From an uncultured Oscillospiraceae bacterium (GTDB lineage: Bacteria; Bacillota; Clostridia; Oscillospirales; Oscillospiraceae), in the NCBI GenBank assembly GCA_900752305.1, contig CAADUV010000317.1, forward strand, positions 1 through 17,897: 17,897 nucleotides of DNA, read 5' to 3'. Of this stretch, positions 1-6,859 are shown piece after piece; within the stretch, counting starts at the first letter, position 1, and every line of letters begins with the position of its first letter. A program made the position numbers and the translations under genes. The notes under the pieces were generated by a model, which worked only from the letters and a program-made list of their open reading frames with translations, was not told the origin of the DNA and ran no database searches.

Positions 1-437
1 ACGTGGAAGCCTGCCGCTATCCTGGCTGGCAGGCCGGTGGGAAGCCCCTGGCGCCTGGCAGCACCGGCCCCGGTTCGGTGGAGACGCCGCCGGAGGTCAC
101 ACCGCAGGAAGGGGATTACGTGGTGCTGAAGCCCCGGTTCTCCGCCTTCTTCCACACGGAGCTGGACCTGATCCTCCGCCGCTTGGGGGTGCGCACCCTC
201 TACCTCACCGGCACCACCACCCCCAACTGCATCCGCACCACCTGTTATGACGGGCTGTCCCTGGATTATAATGTGGGCATCCTCACCGACTGCTGTTCTT
301 CCAACAGTGACGAGATCCAGCAGGCCAACATGGTGGATATGGCCAACATCGGCGCGACCCTGATGACCTGCGCAGCGTTCTGTGACGGCAAGCAGGCCAC
401 CGATTGGACGGATTTGGTACAGGCAGAGCTGTTGTAA
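1..437 (+). CDS. Isochorismatase-family cysteine hydrolase (3' part, truncated by window start)
   Basis: The reading frame is open from the window edge to a TAA at 435-437, so the N-terminus lies outside; the first in-frame GTG at base 3 is not a credible start. About 144 residues are visible, roughly two thirds of a usual isochorismatase-fold protein of about 200 residues. Family hallmarks are visible: the lysine region VLKPRFSAF followed by a helix with LRRLGVRTLYLTG, then the nucleophile region TTTPNCIRTTCYDG, where the Cys after TPN is the expected catalytic residue, and a late LTDCCSS segment matching the usual 'v.D...s' strand. The catalytic Asp would be upstream, out of view. Members hydrolyse amides or related bonds (nicotinamide, ureidoacrylate, isochorismate and others); the substrate cannot be told from this fragment. 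It ends shortly before a strong bidirectional terminator. Confidence 0.85.
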   Translation, partial: VEACRYPGWQAGGKPLAPGSTGPGSVETPPEVTPQEGDYVVLKPRFSAFFHTELDLILRRLGVRTLYLTGTTTPNCIRTTCYDGLSLDYNVGILTDCCSSNSDEIQQANMVDMANIGATLMTCAAFCDGKQATDWTDLVQAELL

Positions 438-490
438 GAAGATACAGGAATACCTACAAGTGCTGCATGGTTATACAGCGCTTCTAAAAG

Positions 491-530
491 AAAACATCCG
501 GATTGGGTTGAACCAATTCGGATGTTTTTT
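491..530. terminator. Bidirectional intrinsic terminator between convergent genes
   Basis: A 16-bp stem (491-506 with 513-528, one G-T pair) closes a 6-base loop. On the plus strand it ends in a T6 run. The stem base is A4/T4, so it also gives a U-tract on the minus strand. It lies between the rightward hydrolase (stop 437) and the leftward DMT exporter (stop at 533), so it serves both. Confidence 0.93.
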
Positions 531-532
531 GC

Positions 533-1459
533 TTATATGCTCAGGGACGCCGCGTGTTTTTCGCTCCAATGCTCCCCAACGGCGATTAAGGGGATGGCGG
601 TCAAGATCATGACGAAGCCCGCTAGGTCGAAGGGGGTGAACAGGACGTGGAGGAGCAGGGTGGAGATGATGACCGAGGTCACCGGCTCCGCTGCGGACAG
701 GATGCTGCCGGCCAGGCCGCCGACAATGCTGACGCCGGCCTGGTAGAAGCAGAAGGAACAGATGGTGCCCAGGAAGATGACGCCAGCCAGCATGATAAAG
801 AGGTGTGCGTTGACAGTGACGGCAACCGTCCACGGTCGGCAGAGGAACGCCAGGACGATGCCGCCTAGGATCATGCCCCAGCCCACGATGGGCAGGAGGG
901 AATACTCCCGAATGAGCTTTTGCGGCGTGATGGTGTAAAAGGCAAAGGCCACGGCGGAGAGCAGACCCCAGATGAGTGCCGGAGGGGCAATGTGCAGGGC
1001 GCCCAATTTGAACTGAGTGGCGCAGCTGAACGCGCCCAAGGCCACCAGCAGCACCGCCGCCAGCTCGTACAGCCGGGGTGCCCGATGCTCCTTCACGACG
1101 GTGTAGACCAGGATCATCACCGGTGCAGTATAGGAGAGCACCGTGGCGAAGGCGGCGTTGGAGTACTGGATGGAAGTGTAGTAGCCGTACTGGCAGAGGG
1201 CGGAGCCGATGAGGCCGAAGGCGATGAGAGGCGGGTAGTTCTTTTTGTCCTTCCACACCGCCATGGGGTGTTTTCCGGACAGAGCGGAAAACACCACTAA
1301 CAGTGTCCCCGCCAGCAGCAGGCGGATGGGGACGACCCAATCGGAGGTGATGCTGTTTTGTTCAAACAAGGTCTGGCCGCAAGCGCCGCCGATGGCCCAG
1401 CAGACGCCGCCTAGGATGGTGATGCAGTAGCCCAAGGCCATGCGATGATGTTGTTTCAT
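533..1459 (-). CDS. DMT superfamily (EamA) transporter
   Basis: A 308-residue, highly hydrophobic protein with about ten predicted membrane helices in two repeats, the EamA layout. N-terminal half: GYCITILGGVCWAIGGA opens helix 1, and LSYTAPVMILVYTVV is the typical 'nap.f..l.a...l.E' helix of repeat one. The second repeat starts near PALIWGLLSAVAFAFYTITPQK and ends with SILSAAEPVTSVIISTLLL, which carries the AEP signature. Such proteins export metabolites or amino acids from the cytoplasm; the substrate is unknown. I chose the ATG at 1459 (MKQHHRM) over a start 26 codons upstream because the upstream part is a charged, non-membrane tail that overlaps the promoter at 1496-1524. The ribosome site before this ATG is weak (purine-rich AGAGAAAGAGAAG). 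Monocistronic, with its own promoter and the terminator at 491-530. Confidence 0.92.
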   Translation of the reverse strand: MKQHHRMALGYCITILGGVCWAIGGACGQTLFEQNSITSDWVVPIRLLLAGTLLVVFSALSGKHPMAVWKDKKNYPPLIAFGLIGSALCQYGYYTSIQYSNAAFATVLSYTAPVMILVYTVVKEHRAPRLYELAAVLLVALGAFSCATQFKLGALHIAPPALIWGLLSAVAFAFYTITPQKLIREYSLLPIVGWGMILGGIVLAFLCRPWTVAVTVNAHLFIMLAGVIFLGTICSFCFYQAGVSIVGGLAGSILSAAEPVTSVIISTLLLHVLFTPFDLAGFVMILTAIPLIAVGEHWSEKHAASLSI

Positions 1460-1495
1460 GGTCGTTCTTCTCTTTCTCTTCAGGATGATAGGGTC

Positions 1496-1524
1496 ATTAT
1501 ACCCCCGTTCTCTCCCCTTGTCTG
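1496..1524 (-). promoter_or_regulatory. Sigma-A promoter of the DMT exporter
   Basis: Read on the minus strand: -35 CAGACA (1524-1519), a 17-bp spacer, and a perfect -10 TATAAT (1501-1496). Transcription would start near 1489, giving a leader of about 30 bases. Confidence 0.8.
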
Positions 1525-1582
1525 TGGGCGTTCTCACTCATTTTCCATCGGAATAGACCAGGTTCTTTTGTGGAGAAAGATG

Positions 1583-1626
1583 GGCGAAAAAGAAGCGTGC
1601 ATCCCAGAGATGGGATACACGCTTTT
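1583..1626 (-). terminator. Intrinsic terminator of lysA
   Basis: Inverted repeat 1593-1606 with 1611-1624 (one mismatch, 4-base loop). On the minus strand it is followed by a U-rich tail (CTTCTTTTTC). It lies 20 bases beyond the lysA stop and upstream of the DMT promoter, so it separates the two leftward genes. Confidence 0.9.
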
Positions 1627-1646
1627 ATGGTGCGGTTTTCTCTCGC

Positions 1647-2906
1647 TCAGTCCCAGATCAGAGTGGCGAAGTAATCGTCGATGGTCTCCGCACGGCGGAT
1701 CATCTCGGTGGAGCCGTCCTCCTTCAGCAGGATCTCTGCACTGCGCAGGCGGCCGTTGTAGTTATAGCCCATGGCAAAGCCGTGTGCGCCGGTGTCGTGG
1801 ATGACCAGCAGGTCGCCCCTGTCGATCTTGGGCAGCATCCGGTCGATGGCGAACTTGTCACTGTTCTCGCACAGGGAGCCGACCACATCGTACTTGTGGT
1901 CACAGGGTTCTGTTTCCTTACCCATGACCGTAATATGGTGGTATGCGCCATAGATAGCCGGACGCATCAGGTTGGCGGCACAGGCGTCTACGCCGATGTA
2001 TTCCTTATAAATGTGCTTCTCATGGATGGCACGGGTGACCAGCAGGCCGTGGGGCGCCAGCATGAAGCGGCCCATTTCGGTGTAGATGCTCACATCGTCC
2101 ATGCCAGCGGGAACCAAAATCTTCTCATACTGCTCCTTGACGCCAGCGCCGATGGCAGCGATGTCGTTCTTCCGCTGCTCGGGACGGTAGGGGACACCCA
2201 CGCCGCCGGACAGGTTGATGAACTTGATGTGGCAGCCGGTCTTTTCCTTCAGCTCTACTGCCATCTGGAACAACTCGCCTGCCAGAGCGGGATAGTAGTC
2301 ATCGGAAATGGTGTTGGAGGCCAGGAAGGCATGGATGCCGAAGTATTTTGCGCCCATGGACTTGAGCTTCTTATAGCCCTCGATGATCTGTTCCTTGGTG
2401 AAGCCGTACTTGGCCTCGCCAGGGTTGTCCATGACCTGGAAACCCTCTTCGCTCTCGCCCAGGGTGAAGACACCGCCGGGATTGTAGCGGCAGGAGATGG
2501 TCTCGGGGATGTAGCCGATGGTCTCCTTCAGGAAGTCGATGTGGGTGAAGTCATCCAGGTTGATGATAGCGTTCTGCTTGTCCGCCTGAACGTACTCTTC
2601 CGCCGGGGTTTCATTAGAAGAGAACATGATCTCGTGGCCGGTGAAGCCGCACTTATCGCTCATGATGAGCTCGGTCAGCGAGGAGCAGTCCACGCCGCAG
2701 CCCTCCTCCTTGAGCACCTTGAGGATGCCGGGGGTGGGGGTGGCCTTGACGGCAAAGTATTCCCGGAAGCCAGGGTTCCAGGCAAAGGCCTGGTTCACTT
2801 CCCGGGCGGTCTGGCGGATGCCGGCTTCGTCATAGAGATGGAAGGGCGTGGGATACTGCTGGCAGATCGCCTCCAGCTGATCCTTGGTTACAAAGGGTGT
2901 TTTCAT
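1647..2906 (-). CDS. lysA: Diaminopimelate decarboxylase
   Basis: A 419-residue PLP enzyme of fold type III that decarboxylates meso-diaminopimelate to lysine, the last step of lysine synthesis, in the cytoplasm. N-terminal alanine-racemase-like barrel: PLP lysine at about K54 in REYFAVKATP; the glycine-rich phosphate loop in NLSGGVGVPY. C-terminal beta domain: substrate motif CENSDKFA (the family's C-E-x-x-D) and HDTGAHGFAMGYNYNG. The usual EPGR motif reads EMGR here, a mild deviation. I chose the ATG at 2906 because GAGGA sits 8 bases before it. The GTG at 2921 is in frame but overlaps that ribosome site. A related decarboxylase specificity cannot be excluded, but the Cys-Glu-x-x-Asp motif favours DapDC. 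It has its own promoter and terminator, and no lysine riboswitch precedes it. Confidence 0.88.
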   Translation of the reverse strand: MKTPFVTKDQLEAICQQYPTPFHLYDEAGIRQTAREVNQAFAWNPGFREYFAVKATPTPGILKVLKEEGCGVDCSSLTELIMSDKCGFTGHEIMFSSNETPAEEYVQADKQNAIINLDDFTHIDFLKETIGYIPETISCRYNPGGVFTLGESEEGFQVMDNPGEAKYGFTKEQIIEGYKKLKSMGAKYFGIHAFLASNTISDDYYPALAGELFQMAVELKEKTGCHIKFINLSGGVGVPYRPEQRKNDIAAIGAGVKEQYEKILVPAGMDDVSIYTEMGRFMLAPHGLLVTRAIHEKHIYKEYIGVDACAANLMRPAIYGAYHHITVMGKETEPCDHKYDVVGSLCENSDKFAIDRMLPKIDRGDLLVIHDTGAHGFAMGYNYNGRLRSAEILLKEDGSTEMIRRAETIDDYFATLIWD

Positions 2907-2948
2907 GGGTGAATTCCTCACTTTCCGCTCACTTTAATACTGGAAACT

Positions 2949-2977
2949 ATGATAGCGGATTTTGCCGGATTATGCAA
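2949..2977 (-). promoter_or_regulatory. Sigma-A promoter of lysA
   Basis: Minus strand: -35 TTGCAT (2977-2972), a 17-bp spacer, -10 TATCAT (2954-2949). The predicted start near 2942 gives a leader of about 35 bases, too short for a lysine riboswitch. Bases 2978-3146, between this promoter and the divergent riboswitch promoter, are AT-rich. I see no gene or clear operator in them. Confidence 0.75.
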
Positions 2978-3146
2978 GATGAAGGTGGGAAAAAAAGTGC
3001 CGAATTTCCGGGCGGACAAATGTCCTTTCTGCATTTATTTAGAAAAAGCGATTCATTTTCCCCGTCATTTTCATGCCGTTTCCCCAGTTTTCCCCGGGTA
3101 TTCGCCTACTTTTTTCTAGCGTTCTGCAAAAAAATCGAAAAACGTC

Positions 3147-3175
3147 TTGCATTTTCCGTACCAATCGTTTATACT
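3147..3175 (+). promoter_or_regulatory. Sigma-A promoter of the glycine riboswitch/symporter transcript
   Basis: -35 TTGCAT (3147-3152), a 17-bp spacer, -10 TATACT (3170-3175). Transcription would start near 3182, about 20-30 bases before the first aptamer, which is the spacing expected for a riboswitch leader. Confidence 0.82.
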
Positions 3176-3202
3176 ATAAACACTCACACGTCAGTTGATG
3201 TT

Positions 3203-3390
3203 TGCAGGAGAATGACAGCGCGATTTCATATCGCCGTTCTACCGAAGGAGAAAATCTCTCAGGTCGGTTCAAGGAAGAACCGGTGGACTGTAAACAGATG
3301 ACTCTCTGGAGAAGTCCGCAAGACCCCTTGCGGAGGCCGAAGGTGCAAGGCGAGATCGCGTCAAACTCTCAGGCAAAAGGACAGAGCGTG
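3203..3390 (+). ncRNA. Tandem glycine riboswitch (two aptamers)
   Basis: Two consecutive copies of the glycine aptamer core are visible. Aptamer 1 (about 3203-3296): CCGAAGGAG at 3242-3250, then CTCTCAGG at 3256-3263, with a closing helix ACAG/CTGT (3215-3218 with 3288-3291) and a small GCGAT/ATCGC hairpin. An extra hairpin (CGGTTC/GAACCG) interrupts the usual CAGGcaaAAGGAC strand. Aptamer 2 (about 3297-3390): a perfect TCCGCAAG/CTTGCGGA arm at 3315-3334, GCCGAAGGTGCAAG near 3336-3349 and the textbook CTCTCAGGCAAAAGGAC at 3366-3382. Two aptamers with a short linker is the classic cooperative form. It lies upstream of a Na+/alanine-glycine symporter gene, a known glycine riboswitch target. The terminator just after it (3401-3435) is the expression platform. 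Confidence 0.95.
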
Positions 3391-3400
3391 AACCCCCTTT

Positions 3401-3435
3401 TCTGTTGTCAGGATGGATACGGCAACGGATTTTTT
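3401..3435 (+). terminator. Riboswitch-controlled intrinsic terminator (expression platform)
   Basis: Stem 3401-3409 with 3421-3429 (two G-T pairs, 11-base loop), followed directly by a T6 run at 3430-3435. The 5' arm (TTCTGT, 3400-3405) can alternatively pair with the end of aptamer 2 (ACAGAG, 3381-3386), which would act as an antiterminator. If so, glycine binding would free the terminator arm and switch transcription off. This pairing is my inference by eye. Confidence 0.75.
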
Positions 3436-3652
3436 CATGCTTCCTTTTCCTTCGACGCAGCGTTCGCTCCCTCAGGCCAGCGCCGCGTTTTTCTTTTACG
3501 CTTCATCCAAACGCAGCGCACCCAACCAAGCTATTCGTTAGTCCCCCTTCCCCCGCTCCCCTCTCGGGACGTCCTGAGGCGGCGGGAAATCGGTCTAATT
3601 GATAGAGCATAAAGAAAGAGTAGTTTTTCAAAGTAAGGAAAGGATGTAATCT
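3436..3652 (+). other. Unexplained 200-base leader between riboswitch terminator and symporter
   Basis: No coding frame with a start and ribosome site is visible here. It is GC-rich and structured: a nested hairpin ACGC/GCGT plus CGCT/AGCG at 3455-3488 is followed by TTTTTCTTTT, so it resembles a second, weaker terminator. Further on, an imperfect inverted repeat surrounds GGGAC/GTCC near 3560-3590. The last 50 bases are AT-rich and end in the symporter ribosome site AAGGAAAGG (3635-3643). Confidence 0.5.
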
Positions 3653-5041
3653 ATGGAAGCTTTTAGCAACTTTATAAGTTGGCTTGACGGCCAGGTATGG
3701 GGCATCCCCATGATCGTCCTGCTGTTCGGCACTCACCTGTTCCTGACAGCACGAACCGGTTTCATTCAGAGAAAGCTCGGCACCGCCATCAAGCTCTCCT
3801 TCACCAAGGATCCTGATGCTCCCGGCGATGTCAGCCAGTTCCAGGCTCTGACCACCGCACTGGCCTCCACCATCGGCACCGGCAACATCATCGGTGTGGG
3901 CACCGCGATCTTCATCGGCGGCCCTGGCGCTGTCCTGTGGTGCTGGCTGACCGGCGTGTTCGGCATTGCCACCAAGTATTCTGAATCCCTGATCGCCGTG
4001 AAGTACCGTGTGCAGAGCGCAGACGGTCGTATGCAGGGCGGCGCAATGTACGCTCTGGAACGTGGTCTGAATATGAAGTGGCTGGGCATTCTGTTCGCCT
4101 TCTTCGCAACCTTCGCCTCCTTCGGCATCGGCAACGCAACACAGATCAACGCCATCGCAGAAGTCATCGAAAACAACATCAACTTCATCCCCACTCCCCG
4201 TCTGGGCATCGGCATCATCTTTGGCATCATCACCGCTGTCGTCATTCTGGGCGGCATCAAGTCCATCGCTACCGTTTGTGAAAAGCTGGTTCCCTTCATG
4301 GCTGTCTTCTATGTCCTGGGCTGCATTATCATTCTGGGCATGAACCATGATACTTTGATCCCCGCGATCAAGACCATCTGCACCCTGGCATTCAAGCCCG
4401 GCGCAGTCGCTGGCGGCCTGGTCGGTCAGGGCATCATGATGGCAGCTCGTTACGGTATTGCCCGCGGCCTGTTCTCCAACGAATCCGGTCTGGGCTCTGC
4501 TCCTCTGGTCGCTTCCGCTGCACAGACCCGTAACCCTGTCCGTCAGGCTCTGGTCTCCGCAACCGGCACCTTCTGGGATACCGTTGTTGTCTGCCTGATG
4601 ACCGGTCTGGTTCTGGTCACCACCATCATGCGTGACAATGGCATTGATATGTCCACCATCGAAAACGGCGGTCAGATGACCACCGCAGCCTTCTCTCAGA
4701 TTCCCGTCCTTGGCCCCATCATTCTGGTCATCGGCATCATCTGCTTCGCTTACTCCACCATCCTGGGCTGGTCCTACTATGGTGAACGCTGCGCCGAATA
4801 CCTGTTCGGCAAGAAGGCTCTGCTGCCCTACAAGCTGCTCTACATCGCAGTTATCGTCATCGCTCCCGTTGTTGCTCTGGATCTGGTCTGGAACATCGCT
4901 GACATCCTCAACGCCTTTATGGCGATCCCCAACTTGGTGGCTGTCCTGGCTCTGTCCGGCACCATCGCAAAGGATACCAAGTATTATCTGGCCAACCTGG
5001 ATGAAGTGGACACCACTGAGATCCCCGTGGTCGATAAGTAA
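3653..5041 (+). CDS. AGCS-family Na+:alanine/glycine symporter
   Basis: A 462-residue multi-pass membrane protein of the alanine or glycine:cation symporter family, which takes up small neutral amino acids with Na+ (or H+) across the cytoplasmic membrane. Family signatures: LTTALASTIGTGNIIGVG at about residues 66-83 followed by IGGPGAVLWCW, the TKYSESLIAVKYR loop, RMQGGAMYALERGLNMKWLG, and ARGLFSNESGLGSAP near residue 275, the second conserved block of the family. Length and helix number are normal. The ATG at 3653 follows AAGGAAAGG with about 9 bases of spacing. It is the only gene downstream of the tandem glycine riboswitch, so glycine is the most likely regulated substrate. Codon use shows strong bias, consistent with high expression. 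A terminator at 5064-5099 ends the transcript. Confidence 0.95.
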   Translation: MEAFSNFISWLDGQVWGIPMIVLLFGTHLFLTARTGFIQRKLGTAIKLSFTKDPDAPGDVSQFQALTTALASTIGTGNIIGVGTAIFIGGPGAVLWCWLTGVFGIATKYSESLIAVKYRVQSADGRMQGGAMYALERGLNMKWLGILFAFFATFASFGIGNATQINAIAEVIENNINFIPTPRLGIGIIFGIITAVVILGGIKSIATVCEKLVPFMAVFYVLGCIIILGMNHDTLIPAIKTICTLAFKPGAVAGGLVGQGIMMAARYGIARGLFSNESGLGSAPLVASAAQTRNPVRQALVSATGTFWDTVVVCLMTGLVLVTTIMRDNGIDMSTIENGGQMTTAAFSQIPVLGPIILVIGIICFAYSTILGWSYYGERCAEYLFGKKALLPYKLLYIAVIVIAPVVALDLVWNIADILNAFMAIPNLVAVLALSGTIAKDTKYYLANLDEVDTTEIPVVDK

Positions 5042-5063
5042 TCCGACTCTACTTATCGCATTC

Positions 5064-5099
5064 AAACTCCCCTGTTTCGGCAGGGGAGTTTTCCCTTTT
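5064..5099 (+). terminator. Intrinsic terminator of the symporter gene
   Basis: Perfect 11-bp stem (5064-5074 with 5081-5091, 6-base loop TTTCGG) followed by TTCCCTTTT, starting 22 bases after the stop codon. Confidence 0.92.
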
Positions 5100-5126
5100 C
5101 TGGCAGGGACTTTCTAGCACTCCGCC

Positions 5127-5155
5127 TTGTTTCTTAAAAAATATGATGCTATAAT
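5127..5155 (+). promoter_or_regulatory. Extended -10 sigma-A promoter of pyrE and the downstream run
   Basis: -35 TTGTTT (5127-5132), a 17-bp spacer and a perfect -10 TATAAT (5150-5155), preceded by TGC to make an extended -10. The start would be near 5162, 60 bases before pyrE. It is the only convincing promoter I see before the terminator at 12574, so it probably drives pyrE, radC, uvrB, uvrA and the two small membrane genes. Confidence 0.85.
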
Positions 5156-5223
5156 AAGCTTTGACACACCCATGGACAGACCCGTTTGCCCCTTTGTTTC
5201 CAAGCGGGAAAAGAGGTATTTTT

Positions 5224-5898
5224 ATGACTTATCAAGAGGAATTCATCACCTTTATGGTACGCTCCGGCGTATTGACCTTCGGGGATTTCACCACCAAATC
5301 CGGCCGGAAAACCCCCTATTTTATCAACACCGGCAACTACAAAACCGGCGCCCAGGCCGCCCGTTTGGGCGACTATTATGCCGCCTGTCTCCAGGAGCAT
5401 CTGCCTGCGGACACCACCGCCCTGTTCGGCCCCGCCTACAAGGGCATCCCTCTGGCCGTCTCCGCCGCCGCCTCCCTCTATCGCAACTACGGCCGCGACC
5501 TCCCCTACTGCTTCAACCGGAAAGAGGTGAAGGATCACGGCGAGGGCGGTTTCATGGTAGGCTACCAGCCTCAGGCCGGCGACGTGATCGCCATCGTGGA
5601 GGACGTGGTGACAGCCGGCACGGCAGTACGGGAATCCATCGCCCTGTTTGAGAAGGTAGCGCCGGTGAAGATCTCCAGCCTGTTCGTCTCCGTAGACCGG
5701 ATGGAACGGGGCAGCGGCAGCTGTTCTACCTTGGACGAGCTGCGGCAGGAGTACGGCATTGACGTCCACCCCATCGTCACAGTGCGGGACATCATCGACT
5801 TCCTCCACGAACGCCCCATCGACGGCAAGGGCTACATCGACCAGGCCATGAAGGAGCGGATGGAAGCCTATCTGCGGCAGTACGGCGCGACGCAATAA
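5224..5898 (+). CDS. pyrE: Orotate phosphoribosyltransferase
   Basis: A 224-residue cytoplasmic enzyme that joins orotate to PRPP to make orotidine 5'-phosphate in pyrimidine synthesis. The type I PRTase fold is clear: FGPAYKGIPLAVSAAASL (the substrate loop region with the family's Y-K-G-I), FNRKEVKDHGEGG (the flexible catalytic loop with its K-x-H-G-E) and the PRPP-binding motif VEDVVTAGTA at about residues 125-134. The ATG at 5224 follows AAGAGG at a slightly long spacing; the longer frame opening at 5161 lacks a ribosome site and overlaps the promoter region. First gene of the rightward run; radC begins 39 bases after its stop. No other pyr genes are in view, and I see no PyrR-type attenuator in the 60-base leader. 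Confidence 0.95.
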   Translation: MTYQEEFITFMVRSGVLTFGDFTTKSGRKTPYFINTGNYKTGAQAARLGDYYAACLQEHLPADTTALFGPAYKGIPLAVSAAASLYRNYGRDLPYCFNRKEVKDHGEGGFMVGYQPQAGDVIAIVEDVVTAGTAVRESIALFEKVAPVKISSLFVSVDRMERGSGSCSTLDELRQEYGIDVHPIVTVRDIIDFLHERPIDGKGYIDQAMKERMEAYLRQYGATQ

Positions 5899-5937
5899 CC
5901 ACAGTCCGTCTATAGAAAGAGAAAGGGAGTAGCTGAC

Positions 5938-6630
5938 TTGAACGAAAAGAAGAACTGTCATGTGGGACATCGGCAGCGGCTGAAGAACCGATTCCTCCGC
6001 AACGGTGAGGCGGCATTTGAAGATCACGAGCTGTTGGAGCTTCTGCTTTTCTACGCCATCCCGCAAGGGGACATGAACCCGTTGGCACACCGTTTGATGG
6101 AGCACTTCGGCTCCCTGTCCGGCGTGTTCGACGCCTCGGTCTCCGACCTGATGCAAGTCCCCGGCGTGGGAGAACACACGGCGCTGCTCATCCATATGCT
6201 GCCTCAGATCGCCCGCCGGTACCACATCGACCGCTCCTCCACCGGCAACGTGCTGCGAGACACCTTAGATTACGCCGACTGGCTCCGCCCCTACTTCTTC
6301 GGCGCGCGGAACGAGATGGCTTATCTACTGTGCATGAACGCCAACGGGAAGATATTGGGCTGTGACCTGCTGGACGAAGGGGACTTGACCTCTTGCGCCC
6401 TGCTCCCCCGGCAGGTGACATCCATCGCCCTGCGCTATCGGGCGTCTGCGGTGGTGCTGGCACACTGTCATGTAGTGGGTTCTCCCCAGCCTTCCTATGC
6501 AGACCACGAGGCCACTCTGGCCTGCCGCAAGATGTTGGATCGGCTGGACATCACTCTGCTGGATCACCTGATCTTCTGCGATGGCGACTATGTTTCCTTT
6601 GCGCAGACGGGTGAGCTGCATCGGTTCTGA
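5938..6630 (+). CDS. radC: RadC-family JAMM/MPN protein
   Basis: A 230-residue protein with the two-part RadC layout: an N-terminal helix-hairpin-helix-like UPF0758 region (DHELLELLLFYAIPQGD, then LMQVPGVGEHTALLI near residues 70-85) and a C-terminal JAB1/MPN domain. The zinc-site pattern H-x-H-x7-S-x2-D is intact in AHCHVVGSPQPSYAD, although the usual HNHPSGDP reads HCHVVGSP. The supporting Glu is in ARNEMAYLLCMN. The end, ITLLDHLIFCDGDYVSF, is typical. The start is a TTG at 5938 with GGGAG 8 bases upstream. The family is often called a DNA repair protein, but that role is poorly supported; a metal-dependent hydrolase is the structural prediction. It lies in the pyrE-uvrBA run, and a duplicated uvrB start follows it. 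Confidence 0.92.
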   Translation: MNEKKNCHVGHRQRLKNRFLRNGEAAFEDHELLELLLFYAIPQGDMNPLAHRLMEHFGSLSGVFDASVSDLMQVPGVGEHTALLIHMLPQIARRYHIDRSSTGNVLRDTLDYADWLRPYFFGARNEMAYLLCMNANGKILGCDLLDEGDLTSCALLPRQVTSIALRYRASAVVLAHCHVVGSPQPSYADHEATLACRKMLDRLDITLLDHLIFCDGDYVSFAQTGELHRF

Positions 6631-6646
6631 TGTGCGTATTTACTCT

Positions 6647-6714
6647 AGTTTGAAAGGCTGGTGTTTCTATCGTGCCTGAATTTAAAGTCGTGAGTCCGTT
6701 TGAACCTTCCGGCG
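6647..6714 (+). repeat. Direct repeat, copy 1: duplicated ribosome site and first 14 codons of uvrB
   Basis: This 68-base block matches 6860-6927 with only four differences. It includes the ribosome-site region, the GTG start (6672) and codons 1-14 of uvrB. The four differences are GTC/GTT, TTT/TTC, GAA/GAG and CCT/CCA, each in a third codon position and each silent. Identity ends at the GGCG of codons 14-15. Confidence 0.97.
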
Positions 6715-6776
6715 TTTTCCCACAAAACTGGCGTTTTGCGGGAGCCCTTTTCATCTCACTTGCTCGGGGCGAGTGA
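6672..6776 (+). pseudogene. Orphan uvrB start fused to hairpin segment (34 codons)
   Basis: Reading from the duplicated GTG gives the first 14 residues of UvrB ([13 protein letters not shown] after the start), then 20 unrelated residues (VFPQNWRFAGALFISLARGE) and a TGA at 6774-6776. It has the same upstream sequence as the true uvrB start, so it could be translated. It is best read as a broken uvrB 5' fragment; a function for the small peptide is unproven. Confidence 0.7.
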
Positions 6777-6859
6777 ATCGCCCCTGCGCCAAGGTTTTCC
6801 TCCGGAAAACGCTTGTGACGCCGCACTTGCGGCGGTGGCTGATCCCCCGTGTTATTTTT
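6715..6859. other. Hairpin-packed 145-bp segment between the two uvrB starts
   Basis: Four hairpins follow one another with little space between them: 6719-6742 (10-position stem, one A-C mismatch, TGGC loop), 6756-6776 (8 bp, TCGGG loop), 6791-6814 (7-bp GTTTTCC/GGAAAAC plus AAG/CTT around a one-base bulge) and 6819-6834 (6 bp, ACTT loop). A rival stem, 6766-6772 with 6778-6784, would exclude the second hairpin. No coding frame of its own is visible. It could be the remnant of a small palindromic element or a structured leader of uvrB. Confidence 0.6.

Noticed and set aside
471..1340. A 289-codon minus-strand frame overlapping the first DMT gene in another phase.
   Set aside because: The sequence is Arg/Pro/His-rich junk; the overlapping frame gives a proper ten-helix transporter.
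1782..2912. A 376-codon open frame on the plus strand opposite lysA.
   Set aside because: Low-complexity composition, no ribosome site, and it is fully explained by the codon bias of lysA.
2907..2948. A lysine riboswitch before lysA.
   Set aside because: The promoter at 2949-2977 leaves only about 35 bases of leader, far too short, and no lysine aptamer core is present.
3503..5065. A 520-codon open frame on the minus strand opposite the symporter gene.
   Set aside because: Its translation is rich in D, G, Q and H with no fold-like pattern, and it mirrors the strongly biased codons of the symporter. The plus-strand protein is unmistakable.
6827..6855. A separate uvrB promoter, TTGCGG-17-TGTTAT.
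   Set aside because: The -10 is poor and the -35 lies inside a GC hairpin. It is possible, but I could not support it as a feature.
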